NCBI RefSeq assembly: GCF_014852005.1
Contig: NZ_JACVAU010000002.1
Location: 992,001 to 1,056,000, forward strand
Length of the DNA stretch: 64,000 nt
Source: Pseudoxanthomonas sp. PXM03
GTDB taxonomy: Bacteria; Pseudomonadota; Gammaproteobacteria; Xanthomonadales; Xanthomonadaceae
Direction of reading: 5' to 3'
The notes beneath the pieces were generated by a model that saw only the letters and a list, made by a program, of their open reading frames with translations, was not told the DNA's origin and did not search any database. The translations under genes were made by a program, and so were the position numbers. Shown one piece after another: positions 1 to 7,907 of the stretch (position 1 is the stretch's first letter; each line of letters begins with the position of its first letter).

Positions 1-1394
1 AGACCGTAGACCAGGCCCGACACCACGTAGGCCCCCCGCGCCTTGCGGGATCCCTTCTTCGGGCGCAGATCGCCCGCCTTGGTGGTGCGGTAATGCAGCG
101 TGGTGCGGGCAAGATCGTCGCCCTCGACGGCCGCACCGCCGGGCACCTCGATCCTGTCCAGTTTGCCGACCGCATAGGAGCGGGCGAGTTCGGTGGAGTA
201 CACCAGCGGCGTCACGATCTCGTCCTTGACCACCGTCAGGTGGCCCGTCGCGCCGCTGGCGGCCACGATGGCCGGCCGCGGGTGATCGTGTCCCTCTGCG
301 TCCCCCGATGAAATGATGGTCGCCGAGGGCGCCATCGCCTGGAGGAAGGCCAGCGACACATCCGCGCTTCCATGGTGGCAGGCCTTGGCCACGTCGCACT
401 GCAGTTCCAGCAGGCTGCCGGCCATCGCATGCAGGATGTCCTGCTGCGCGCCCTTGTTCAGATCGCCCGTCAACAGGGTGCGCGTGCGCCCGTAGTCGAC
501 GCGCAGCAGGATGCTGTGGCCGTTGGTGTTCAGCTCGCTCCGGCCAAGGTTGCGCAGCGCCGCGCGTCCCTGCACCTCGGCCTCGATGGGGGCCAGCACG
601 CGGATGGACACGTCGCCGGCATCGGGATCGAAGCCGGGGAGCCAGGGCGTCTCGTCGCTGAGCCTGGCGAATTCGCAATGGCCGCCCTCCGCGGTGGTGG
701 TATCGGCCACGCGCTGGATGAACTTCGCCCACTCGCCCTGCAACGGCCGGGTGCTTGCGGCATCCAGGCCCTGCAGCGCGGAACCGCGGTCATCCAGCAG
801 GTCGACCAGGTATCGTTCGCCGTCGTGTTCCACCACCTCGCCGAGCGAGCGCTTCCCGCCCAGCGTCCACCACGAAACACCGGCGTGATAGAAGCGGTCG
901 ACGTGGATGGCCTCGGCATCCAGTTCCTCGGTCACGTCGACGCCCAGCAGATCGGAAAGGCCGCCGTAGTGGTCCTCGTCGTTGTGGGACGAGATCAGGG
1001 CGTCCAGCTCCACGCTCGACAGCCCGTAATCCTTCACGAACTTCCAGTCGATGAAATCCGCCGCCGATTTTCCGCTGGGCTGCTTGTCGCGCGGAAATCC
1101 CCCGTCGATGAGGATGTGCTGGAAGGAGGGAGTCTTCACCAGCACGCCATCGCCCTGCCCCACATCGATGAAGTAGAACTCCAGCAGCGATGTGCCATCG
1201 AGCGCGGAGGCCAGCACCCATCCCGTCCTGCCGCGCGCAGTGACCTTGCGCCGGTTGCCGGTGCCCGGCGCGCCTTCGAATTTCACCCCGTCGCCCCACA
1301 GCAGATACGCGAAGGCCTTCCCTTCCTCGGCCGCGTCGTACATCGGCACGGGCTTCCTGGATCCAACGAACGCGTCGAACGGATTGTCGATCAT
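1..1394 (-). CDS. ComEC/Rec2-like metallo-beta-lactamase-fold hydrolase, 3' end outside window
   Basis: The frame reads from an ATG at 1394 through the window start without a stop, so at least 464 residues are present and the C-terminus is missing. The first 70 residues include a small SH3-like stretch (RKVTARGRTGWV). Then the metallo-beta-lactamase pattern follows: FIDVGQGDG near residue 76, LIDGG near 95, and the metal-binding HxDxDH as SHNDEDHYGG at residues 136-145. Later come LLTGDL and KACHHGS, which match the second metal-site His of the ComEC/Rec2-like branch. There is no obvious signal peptide or membrane segment, so a soluble stand-alone hydrolase is likelier than a DNA-uptake channel. 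The substrate cannot be read from the sequence. A GAGG lies a few bases before the ATG. Confidence 0.75.
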   Translation of the reverse strand, partial: MIDNPFDAFVGSRKPVPMYDAAEEGKAFAYLLWGDGVKFEGAPGTGNRRKVTARGRTGWVLASALDGTSLLEFYFIDVGQGDGVLVKTPSFQHILIDGGFPRDKQPSGKSAADFIDWKFVKDYGLSSVELDALISSHNDEDHYGGLSDLLGVDVTEELDAEAIHVDRFYHAGVSWWTLGGKRSLGEVVEHDGERYLVDLLDDRGSALQGLDAASTRPLQGEWAKFIQRVADTTTAEGGHCEFARLSDETPWLPGFDPDAGDVSIRVLAPIEAEVQGRAALRNLGRSELNTNGHSILLRVDYGRTRTLLTGDLNKGAQQDILHAMAGSLLELQCDVAKACHHGSADVSLAFLQAMAPSATIISSGDAEGHDHPRPAIVAASGATGHLTVVKDEIVTPLVYSTELARSYAVGKLDRIEVPGGAAVEGDDLARTTLHYRTTKAGDLRPKKGSRKARGAYVVSGLVYG

Positions 1395-1567
1395 GGGGTT
1401 CCTCACGGGACCGTGGCGAAGGAGGGACGCGACCCGGGCAATGGCCATGTTCGCGCTCCTCCATGCCAACGCCATGACCATGCACACAAGGTCATCCATC
1501 GGTCGGGCGGCTTCGCTCGAAGCATCCCGGGTGTCGGCGCATCCCTGCAGGCGGGCTTGAGCCCGCC

Positions 1568-1765
1568 CTACGCCGGCGTGCGCAGGCCGCGGATTCCGAA
1601 CCAGACCAGGACCAGGGCCAACGAGAGGAAGGTCGAGGCGATCGCGGCTTCGCCTCCCGCCAGCGGTAGTCCCAGCGCGCGCGTGGGCAGGGAGGCATCG
1701 TAGAGACTGACGGTGGCGAGCACCGCTCCGCCGATGATGAGCAGGGTGGATCGTCGTTTCTTCAT
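1568..1765 (-). CDS. Small two-segment membrane protein
   Basis: Predicted protein of 65 residues, starting MKKRRSTLLIIGG. It has a positively charged N-terminus, one hydrophobic segment at about 7-25 and a second at about 39-60 ending in WFGIRGLRTPA. The longer frame upstream of this ATG has no membrane character, so the internal ATG is preferred. The 3' end overlaps a palindromic GCGGGCTT...GCCCGCCC repeat shared with other intergenic sites. Function unknown; a real gene is likely but not certain. Confidence 0.5.
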   Translation of the reverse strand: MKKRRSTLLIIGGAVLATVSLYDASLPTRALGLPLAGGEAAIASTFLSLALVLVWFGIRGLRTPA

Positions 1766-1964
1766 GCGATTGCTCCGTTGCGGCCTGATGGCGGGGAGCA
1801 GGGTCGTGCGCGCGGCGGGGCACACGCAACCCGCGTGCGACCAAGCCACCGGAGATCCGACGAAACGGGGTATCGGATGACGGGCTTCGCCCGCGTGGAC
1901 CGGCTGCGGAAGTGGTAGCGTGGCAGCCGCAACGCTGCAGGCCGTCATCCGGGGGGATGCCACG

Positions 1965-3419
1965 ATGAAACTGTTCTTGCCGGGTCCGATGACACTGCTG
2001 CTCTCCCTGCTGATCAGCATGGTGCTGTTGCGATCGGACACCCTGCGGGCGGTGCAGGCGTCCGGCGTGCGCGCACCTGCCGTTTCCCACGGGGTGGCCC
2101 GATGGAAGGCGCCGCGCGTTGCCGATGCGACCCAGACGCCCCCCGTGCATCACATCCAGGCAGGCGGGACGACAGCCCCGCCTGGGGTGGCGGCGCCGTC
2201 GTCGCAGACCGACCCGTTCGCGCCGGTGTACCTCGTGACCTCGCGCGACACCTGGCAGGGGATCCGCGGCCTGGCCCGTGATGCGGTCGCGCGGCGCGAC
2301 AGCACCGGCACGCCGCTGGTGATTTCCGAAACCCGGGCCGATCGCCTCGGCGAGATCAGCCGCTACGTGCATGTCAGCGAGCGCCGCTGCGGCGGCTATT
2401 TCGCATTCCCCAGCCGCGCGCAGGCCGAGGCCTTCGTCAGTGCGGATCGCGCGAAGCAGGCGATGACGAAATCGCTGGCCGCCGGCTACACGCTCGACAA
2501 CCAGGCCACCGTGAGCCGCTGGTTGCCGCAGGTGCAGGAACAGCGCCTCTACGACACCATCAACCACCTCTCCAGCTATCGCAACCGCTACTTCGCCAGC
2601 AGCCACGGCAAGACATCGGCCGAATGGATCCGGGCCCACTGGCAATCGCTCGCCGCCGGCCGCGATGATGTCACCACCGAACTGTTCACCGCCTGCACGA
2701 ACTGCAGCACGCAGCCTTCGGTCATCCTCACCATTCAGGGCCGGGACCTGCCCGACGACGTCGTCGTACTGGGCGCGCACCTGGACTCGATCAACGGCAG
2801 CAATCCCTACGATCCCAACCAGCATGCGCCGGGCGCCGACGATGATGCGTCGGGCATCGCCACGCTCACCGAGACGCTGCGCATCGCACTGGCCGACGGC
2901 TGGCAGCCGCGGCGCACGGTGAAGTTCATGGGGTATGCCGCCGAGGAAGTCGGCCTGCGCGGCTCCAACGCCATCGCGCAGTCGTTCCGCGCCAGCGGTG
3001 TCAACGTGGTCAGCGTGCTGCAGGTGGACATGACCAACTACAAGTCGGGCGCGGTGACGGACATGAAGCTGATCAGCGACTACTCCAGCACCGAGCTGAA
3101 GAACTTCTTCATCTCCCTGTTCGATACCTACCTGGCGCCGATGGGCCTGACGCGCAGCAGCGTGGCCTGTGGTTACGCGTGCTCCGACCATGCGTCATGG
3201 ACGAACGCCGGCTATCCCGCGGCGATGATGTTCGAGGCCGGCGGGCCGAACGGCAGCTTCCCCTACATCCACACGCCCCAGGACACGCTGGCGACGATGG
3301 GGGAATCGGCGCAGCACAGCGTCAAGTTCACGCAGTTCGCCCTGGCCTATCTCGGCGAGACCGCCAAGACACGCGGGAAGGTCACCGGCGGGCCGGCGCA
3401 GGTGTTGCCGGTGCAGTGA
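1965..3419 (+). CDS. Secreted M28-family (bacterial leucyl) aminopeptidase
   Basis: A zinc aminopeptidase that removes N-terminal, often hydrophobic, residues from peptides outside the cell. The 484-residue protein begins MKLFLPGPMTLLLSLL, a signal peptide, followed by a linker and propeptide region of about 150 residues. The di-zinc ligands appear in order: GAHLDS (His, near residue 271), GADDDASG (Asp), AAEEVG (catalytic Glu and ligand Glu), QVDM (Asp) and SDHASW (His). The CGYACSDH motif gives the conserved disulphide seen in Vibrio/Aeromonas aminopeptidases. The ATG at 1965 is chosen over an in-frame ATG 45 bases upstream because the signal peptide starts there. It is transcribed alone, between repeats. 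Confidence 0.88.
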   Translation: MKLFLPGPMTLLLSLLISMVLLRSDTLRAVQASGVRAPAVSHGVARWKAPRVADATQTPPVHHIQAGGTTAPPGVAAPSSQTDPFAPVYLVTSRDTWQGIRGLARDAVARRDSTGTPLVISETRADRLGEISRYVHVSERRCGGYFAFPSRAQAEAFVSADRAKQAMTKSLAAGYTLDNQATVSRWLPQVQEQRLYDTINHLSSYRNRYFASSHGKTSAEWIRAHWQSLAAGRDDVTTELFTACTNCSTQPSVILTIQGRDLPDDVVVLGAHLDSINGSNPYDPNQHAPGADDDASGIATLTETLRIALADGWQPRRTVKFMGYAAEEVGLRGSNAIAQSFRASGVNVVSVLQVDMTNYKSGAVTDMKLISDYSSTELKNFFISLFDTYLAPMGLTRSSVACGYACSDHASWTNAGYPAAMMFEAGGPNGSFPYIHTPQDTLATMGESAQHSVKFTQFALAYLGETAKTRGKVTGGPAQVLPVQ

Positions 3420-3424
3420 GCGGC

Positions 3425-3500
3425 AGGGTGGGCCCTGGCCCACCGTGCGAGGTATATGGATGGCGTGCGAAGGCGGGCTTGCGCCCACCCTGCGCGCAAC
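3425..3500. repeat. REP-like palindrome (GTGGGC...GCCCACC family)
   Basis: The sequence GGGTGGGCCCTGGCCCAC is followed by GCGGGCTTGCGCCCACCCTG, forming two imperfect palindromes between genes. Related copies lie at 4122-4196, 9592-9627 (half) and 12057-12132. Confidence 0.6.
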
Positions 3501-3514
3501 GCTTGGAGACCAAG

Positions 3515-4096
3515 ATGAGACACGCATTCGCGAACATCGCCTTCACCCCCGCGGTACGCGACGTGCAGGCACGCGACGGCAGCCGCGCGCAGTACGCGCG
3601 AGCCTTCGAATCCGGCGACGAGGTACGCAATGCCGAACTCGGGGCCGACGAAGCCGCCTTCATCCACGCGCAGCGCAGCTTCTACATGGCGACCGTGTCG
3701 GAAACCGGCTGGCCGTACGTGCAGCATCGCGGCGGCGCACCGGGTTTCCTGCGCGTGGTCGATGCGAAGACGCTGTCGTTCGCGGACCTGCCCGGCAACC
3801 GGCAATTCATCAGCGTGGGCAACGTGGCACAGGACGATCGCGTGGCGTTGATCCTGATGGATTACACGCACCGGCAGCGGCTGAAGCTGCTGGGCCGATT
3901 GAGCGTGGAGGAGTCACCGGGCGCGGGACGTACCGAGCGCACGATGACGATCCACGTGGAAGCCTTCGACTGGAACTGTCCGAAGTACATCCCGGTGCGC
4001 TTCGAAGCGGAAGATGTGCAGCGTGCGCTGGAGGAGCGGGACCGGCGCATTGCGGAACTGGAGGCGCAGTTGGGCGAGTTGCGCCGAACGCCGTAG
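3515..4096 (+). CDS. Pyridoxamine 5'-phosphate oxidase-like flavin split-barrel protein
   Basis: The 193-residue soluble protein has the FMN-binding split-barrel pattern: FYMATVSETGWPYVQHRGG near 53-71, LSFADLPGNRQ near 88, and DDRVALILMDY near 109. It ends in a short coiled coil (EERDRRIAELEAQL). Family members are FMN-dependent oxidoreductases or stress-related flavin proteins; the substrate is not evident. The ATG follows GGAGA by 6 bases. A longer frame upstream is read-through of the repeat before the gene and was not used. The gene is monocistronic and flanked on both sides by GTGGGC...GCCCACCCT palindromes. Confidence 0.8.
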   Translation: MRHAFANIAFTPAVRDVQARDGSRAQYARAFESGDEVRNAELGADEAAFIHAQRSFYMATVSETGWPYVQHRGGAPGFLRVVDAKTLSFADLPGNRQFISVGNVAQDDRVALILMDYTHRQRLKLLGRLSVEESPGAGRTERTMTIHVEAFDWNCPKYIPVRFEAEDVQRALEERDRRIAELEAQLGELRRTP

Positions 4097-4121
4097 GGTT
4101 TGTCCAGCGCCTGCATCGCTG

Positions 4122-4196
4122 CGTAGGGTGGGCCCTGGCACATCGTCTGGATGAGCGGACACCATGCGATGGTGGGCTGAAGCCCACCCTACGCGA
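4122..4196. repeat. REP-like palindrome (GTAGGGTGGGC...GCCCACCCTAC)
   Basis: GCGTAGGGTGGGCCCTGGCA and GGGCTGAAGCCCACCCTACG form inverted ends about 75 bases apart between convergent genes. It belongs to the same family as the copies at 3425 and 12057. It may act as a transcript-end stabiliser, which is inference. Confidence 0.65.
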
Positions 4197-4219
4197 TGCG
4201 CGTTTCCGCGCTGTGCGGA

Positions 4220-4573
4220 TCAGGTGCCCAGCAGCTCCACGTCGAACTTCAGGGTGGCGTTGGGCGGGATGACGCCGCCGGCGCCGCGCGCGCCGTAGCC
4301 GAGGGTGGCGGGGATGATGAGGGTGCGCTGGCCTCCCACCTTCATGCCCTGCACGCCTTCGTCCCAGCCCTTGATGACCATGCCGCCGCCGAGGGGAAAG
4401 ATGAAGGGTTCGCCGCGGTCCTTGCTGGAATCGAACTTGGCGCCCTGTTCGCCGTTTTCGTAGAGCCAGCCGGTGTAGTGCACGGTGACGTTGCTGCCGG
4501 GCTTGGCCTCGACGCCGCTGCCGACGACGGTGTCTTCGAACTGCAGGCCGGAGGCGGTGGTGGTGAATGCCAT
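4220..4573 (-). CDS. FKBP-type peptidyl-prolyl cis-trans isomerase
   Basis: The single-domain 117-residue protein accelerates proline isomerisation during folding. The whole length is one FKBP domain: VTVHYTGWLYENG near 29-41, FDSSKDRGEPFIFPLG near 47, VIKGWDEGVQGMKVGG near 65 and the closing LGYGARGAGGVIPPNATLKFDVELL. These are the active-site aromatics and the IPPN loop of the family. There is no signal peptide, so it is probably cytoplasmic. AAGGA lies about 8 bases before the ATG. It is convergent with the flavin protein gene, with a REP palindrome between them. Confidence 0.92.
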   Translation of the reverse strand: MAFTTTASGLQFEDTVVGSGVEAKPGSNVTVHYTGWLYENGEQGAKFDSSKDRGEPFIFPLGGGMVIKGWDEGVQGMKVGGQRTLIIPATLGYGARGAGGVIPPNATLKFDVELLGT

Positions 4574-4647
4574 GTGGGGTTCCTTGTAGGGTTCGAGATT
4601 CTTGGGGTTCGTAGTTTATCGCTCATGCGGCCGAGCGCAGTCGCGGA

Positions 4648-4697
4648 GCCCGGGTAACGCCGAAGGCCGCACCCGGGTGCGCCGCGCTTAGCCGGGC
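4648..4697. repeat. REP-like palindrome (GCCCGGGTAACGC...GCGCTTAGCCGGGCTAC)
   Basis: Palindromic GC-rich element with CCCGGGTGCGCCGCGCTTA at its centre. A close copy lies at 8574-8606, CCCGGGTGCGCTGCGCTTA. Both sit at the two ends of the effector/lipoprotein locus. Confidence 0.6.
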
Positions 4698-4796
4698 TAC
4701 GCAGCGCTCATGCGGAGAAGGCCTCCACCCGCACGGAATCCCGATTTGTCGATGGGAAGGAGGGCGTAAGCCCATACCCTACCTGCCTGTCGGACG

Positions 4797-5339
4797 CTAC
4801 TGCTGAGGTCGCGACTTGACCTGCAGATATTGACGCTTGTCGCCGGTTCTCTGTCCTTTGGGATCCACGTTGGCGCACACCCGGTCACCGCAGATGACAA
4901 CATCGGATGCGTAGTAGGCCTGGAGGACGGGAATGGCCTCTTCGTACCGCACGAGCTCCTCTTTGACACTGGCGAGTTCGCGGCGGTAGTAGCCCAATAC
5001 GGCCCAGCAGACGAGCAGCACCAGCAGCAGGATCGACGCGGCGGTGGCGAACCACATGCAGACCGTCTTGCTGGCCCCCTGCAGGCGCGCGGATGTGGCC
5101 GACACGGCGCGGTCATATTCTCTGGCGACGGGCGATACCGCGTCCTTGGCTTCTGTGGCGATCTGGGCGCCAGCGCCTCTGACGATCCCCGCCACGTCCT
5201 GGCGGAACTGGCCGACTTGTTGCTGCAACGCCTGGATCTGCTGAGTAAACGAAGCGCTCATACTCGCTTCGCGTTGAGCAATCTCCGCGCGCAGCATCAA
5301 GATGGCCTTGATGGCGTTCTCTGCTTCTCCGTTGTTCAT
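4797..5339 (-). CDS. Coiled-coil membrane protein downstream of the lysozyme-RTX effector
   Basis: Unrecognised 180-residue protein. Residues 1-60 are helical and glutamine-rich (FTQQIQALQQQVGQFRQDV), typical of a coiled coil. One transmembrane segment follows at about 94-118 (FATAASILLLVLLVCWAVLGYY). A short C-terminal part contains two cysteines (VVICGDRVCANVD), which would form a disulphide if it lies in the periplasm. It begins 30 bases after the effector stop codon, so the two are almost certainly co-transcribed. It might help effector delivery or be an extra immunity factor; both are guesses from position only. Confidence 0.7.
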   Translation of the reverse strand: MNNGEAENAIKAILMLRAEIAQREASMSASFTQQIQALQQQVGQFRQDVAGIVRGAGAQIATEAKDAVSPVAREYDRAVSATSARLQGASKTVCMWFATAASILLLVLLVCWAVLGYYRRELASVKEELVRYEEAIPVLQAYYASDVVICGDRVCANVDPKGQRTGDKRQYLQVKSRPQQ

Positions 5340-5369
5340 CCTTGTACCCCCGTGTGTCCTTGGTGTGCT

Positions 5370-7220
5370 CTACATACGCATGACGGCGTCCTGACGCCCC
5401 TGGAGTTGTTGCTGCTCCAGCAGCCGCTGTTGCGCCAGCAGCTGGTCACCCATCTCTGCCATGCGCTGCCCTTCTGGAGATCGGGAGAACTCCACCGCAA
5501 CGCGGTCAAGTTCCCTGCTGTCGCCCGCCAATAGCGCCGCATACGCTCTGTCGACATAGGCATCATCGAAGCGGCCGAGCGTCTGGTGGCGATGATCCTG
5601 ATCACCGTCGATCTCTGGCGCAGCGACTGGGACGGGCGGCGTAGCGTCGCCTGGCCTGCGATCCTCCAAGCTCGCTCGCGAGGGGCTTGGGTCATCAGGG
5701 CGCAGCCCGCCTGCCGGCTCGTGTGCGACGCGACCCTCTGGCCCGGTCAAGGTGATCCCTAGTTGGCCGCTCCGGAAATGCTCGATCACTACCGGCTCGC
5801 GTCGCGCCTGGTCCTGGGCCAACGTGTCGGTCACGGTGAGAGTGTCGCCCTGTAGGGCGTAGGCGAAGCGTCCATCTTCGCTGCGATAGGTACTGGCAGG
5901 ATCCGACTCGGCGCGAGCGCCCCCCGTCAGCGCCTGCCCGCCCCAGCGCACCTCACCCACGCCGTCGCTGTCCCGCACGGTGTCGCCGGGGCCGGCGACG
6001 TACGTGTCGCGACCCTCGCCACCCTCCATCCGGTCGCGGCCCTGCCCGCCGATCAGGATGTCGTCGCCGCGATGGGCACGCAGCGTGTCGTTGCCGCCTT
6101 CGCCGATCAGCAGGTCGTTGCTCGCGATCTCCTGTGGATTCTGCCCGTGCGACATACGCCGCGAATCGACGGTTGCAGCGTGGTCCTGGTCAAGCTCTTC
6201 CGTCGTGGTGCTGTGCTGCTCACGCCTCAATGCGGCGTTACGACTATTGACGCGGTCACTGTTGGTATCTGTAGGGTATTCGAGGTTGACCTCACCACGA
6301 TCGCGCAAGTCTCTGCCGGGATCGAGGTAAATGCGCCCCGCATTGAAACTGGCGTCGGTCAGCCTATCGGCCAGATCCGGATGTTCCTGTCGAAGCTCTC
6401 GTAGAAGCGCAGTGCGAGCCGGTCCGAGCGCATCCGCTATGTTCGGAACACTTCCGTACTCATCGACAAGCGCGGGATAATCGCGATTCGCCTGTGCGAT
6501 GCGATCCCGCCGGGCGGCTTCACCGTCAACCGTTACCCCGAAACCACGCTCCACGCGGTCGATCTCGTCGCGATGGAGTTGATACATGCGGTAGACGTTA
6601 CGAGCTTCGCCAGGTGTGACGTTGCCAGGGTCGTCATACAAGCCGAACACCTGCGCCTCGGCAAACCGGCGCTTTCGAAGACCCGCTTCCGCCTCGCTGT
6701 TGCTTCCCCAGCAGTTATAGCGCATCTGGAACCACGCCTCTGCGCGATCGCCGTCGCGAACCGCGCCCATGATCGCGTGCTCCGGAACACCACTTCCGGG
6801 AATGCCACTGAGCATTCCCACGCCGCGATTGTAGGCAAGTGAAACGAGGGCAATCCGTTCATCAGAGAGTGGCATCTGCAGGCGGTTGGCCGGCCCCTCG
6901 TACTCCGCCATGGATGCCCGGAGCAACTGGTCGGACTCGGCTGCATTTAGCTGTCGCGTGAACGTCAGACCAACTCTGGTCCTGTCGCCGACTGAAGCGG
7001 CATCGATTGCAGCCAATGTTCGCCACTGCTGCTGGGTCAGCTCGATGCCACTCTCTCGCCAGATCGCAACATTGTTGTTCCGATTGAAGGTATAGCCCCA
7101 GCCTATTGTCGCGCGGTTATCACCGATGTCTTGTGCGTGCGGATGAAGGCCCTCGGACCCAACTATTACCATGCGGAGTTTGCGATCGTACTCCGCCTGG
7201 CCAACTTCCCTGTAATCCAT
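5370..7220 (-). CDS. Lysozyme-like/RTX protein, probable T4SS-delivered antibacterial effector
   Basis: 616 residues with no signal peptide. Residues 1-200 resemble phage-type lysozyme (GH24). EG at 23-24, the D31-D34 region and TIGWG at 38-42 match the Glu/Asp/Thr catalytic spacing of T4 lysozyme, and VSLAYNRGVG near 126 fits the helical lobe. Residues 370-412 carry hemolysin-type calcium repeats (GEGGNDTL, RGDDILIGGQGRD, GGEGRD). The last 90 residues are charged and end in a glutamine-rich tail (LLEQQQLQ). A lysozyme-like plus RTX architecture without signal peptide is known for Xanthomonas type IV secretion effectors (X-Tfe, for example XAC1918). Classical XVIPCD motifs are not obvious here, so the secretion route is inferred. 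GAGGTGA precedes the ATG. Two lipoprotein genes lie just upstream. Confidence 0.7.
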   Translation of the reverse strand: MDYREVGQAEYDRKLRMVIVGSEGLHPHAQDIGDNRATIGWGYTFNRNNNVAIWRESGIELTQQQWRTLAAIDAASVGDRTRVGLTFTRQLNAAESDQLLRASMAEYEGPANRLQMPLSDERIALVSLAYNRGVGMLSGIPGSGVPEHAIMGAVRDGDRAEAWFQMRYNCWGSNSEAEAGLRKRRFAEAQVFGLYDDPGNVTPGEARNVYRMYQLHRDEIDRVERGFGVTVDGEAARRDRIAQANRDYPALVDEYGSVPNIADALGPARTALLRELRQEHPDLADRLTDASFNAGRIYLDPGRDLRDRGEVNLEYPTDTNSDRVNSRNAALRREQHSTTTEELDQDHAATVDSRRMSHGQNPQEIASNDLLIGEGGNDTLRAHRGDDILIGGQGRDRMEGGEGRDTYVAGPGDTVRDSDGVGEVRWGGQALTGGARAESDPASTYRSEDGRFAYALQGDTLTVTDTLAQDQARREPVVIEHFRSGQLGITLTGPEGRVAHEPAGGLRPDDPSPSRASLEDRRPGDATPPVPVAAPEIDGDQDHRHQTLGRFDDAYVDRAYAALLAGDSRELDRVAVEFSRSPEGQRMAEMGDQLLAQQRLLEQQQLQGRQDAVMRM

Positions 7221-7263
7221 GTGGTCACCTCAGCGATCTGGTTGTATGGTCGTCATCCATGCT

Positions 7264-7782
7264 TCAATCCTGTCTTCTTATCGGGATGCCACGGCAGTCG
7301 GTCTCCTGCTCATTGCCCGACGGAGCATTGCTCGACTTTGTCAGTACATCGTCTCCCGCGATGATGTCGATGTCCCGTTCGCTTCTACGAATGGTATCCC
7401 GCATCTTCCAATGCATGCAGCGACCATCAATGGTTGCCGCTACGAGATAGATACCGCCGCTACGCATGCTTTCGATGGTCAGGATGGCCGTATTGCCGAT
7501 GACGATGCCATGAACAAGCCCGCCTTCGTCGATCTGGGAAAGCCGCGCTCTCGCGCCGAAGGATTCGCCGCTGATCTTGTCGCCTACTTGGGAAAGATCG
7601 ACATTGAATCCGCCACAGTCCGCGCCCGGGTCGGTCTTGTCGCACCATTGCACTGACCAATTGCCATTGAAATCTGCTTTAACAGCCTGCGCAGGTGAGG
7701 TGGACGCACAACCACCCAATCCAGCGCACGACGTGATCAGGGCAAGCGCAGACGCTTGGATTGTGAATCTTGGGGTTGCCAT
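7264..7782 (-). CDS. Lipoprotein, candidate immunity protein for the lysozyme-RTX effector (copy next to the effector)
   Basis: 172 residues, starting MATPRFTIQ. A lipoprotein signal runs to the lipobox LGGC with Cys25; an alternative is ITSC at Cys19. After a linker the conserved block KADFNGNWSVQWCDK...DCGGFNVDLSQ is nearly the same as in the upstream paralogue at 7908-8459 (ADFNGAWSAKWCDR...PCGTFDLHL). Both then share GRLS/RLS-x-(I/L)-(D/E)EG and (I/V)GN(T/A)A(I/V)L. AGGAGG is placed ideally before the ATG. It ends 43 bases before the effector ATG. Periplasmic lipoproteins encoded beside a peptidoglycan hydrolase are the usual immunity arrangement for such effectors; binding is inferred. 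Confidence 0.7.
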   Translation of the reverse strand: MATPRFTIQASALALITSCAGLGGCASTSPAQAVKADFNGNWSVQWCDKTDPGADCGGFNVDLSQVGDKISGESFGARARLSQIDEGGLVHGIVIGNTAILTIESMRSGGIYLVAATIDGRCMHWKMRDTIRRSERDIDIIAGDDVLTKSSNAPSGNEQETDCRGIPIRRQD

Positions 7783-7907
7783 GGGGTCCTCCTGACCTTG
7801 TCCTGACAGTCGGCAGTCTGCCAGAGACGGGTAAGTGCCACAGTAGTGTGCCCTGCCGGCGATGGTATTGATGCTGGGCACACACCTTGGGTGCGTTATG
7901 CCCTGAA

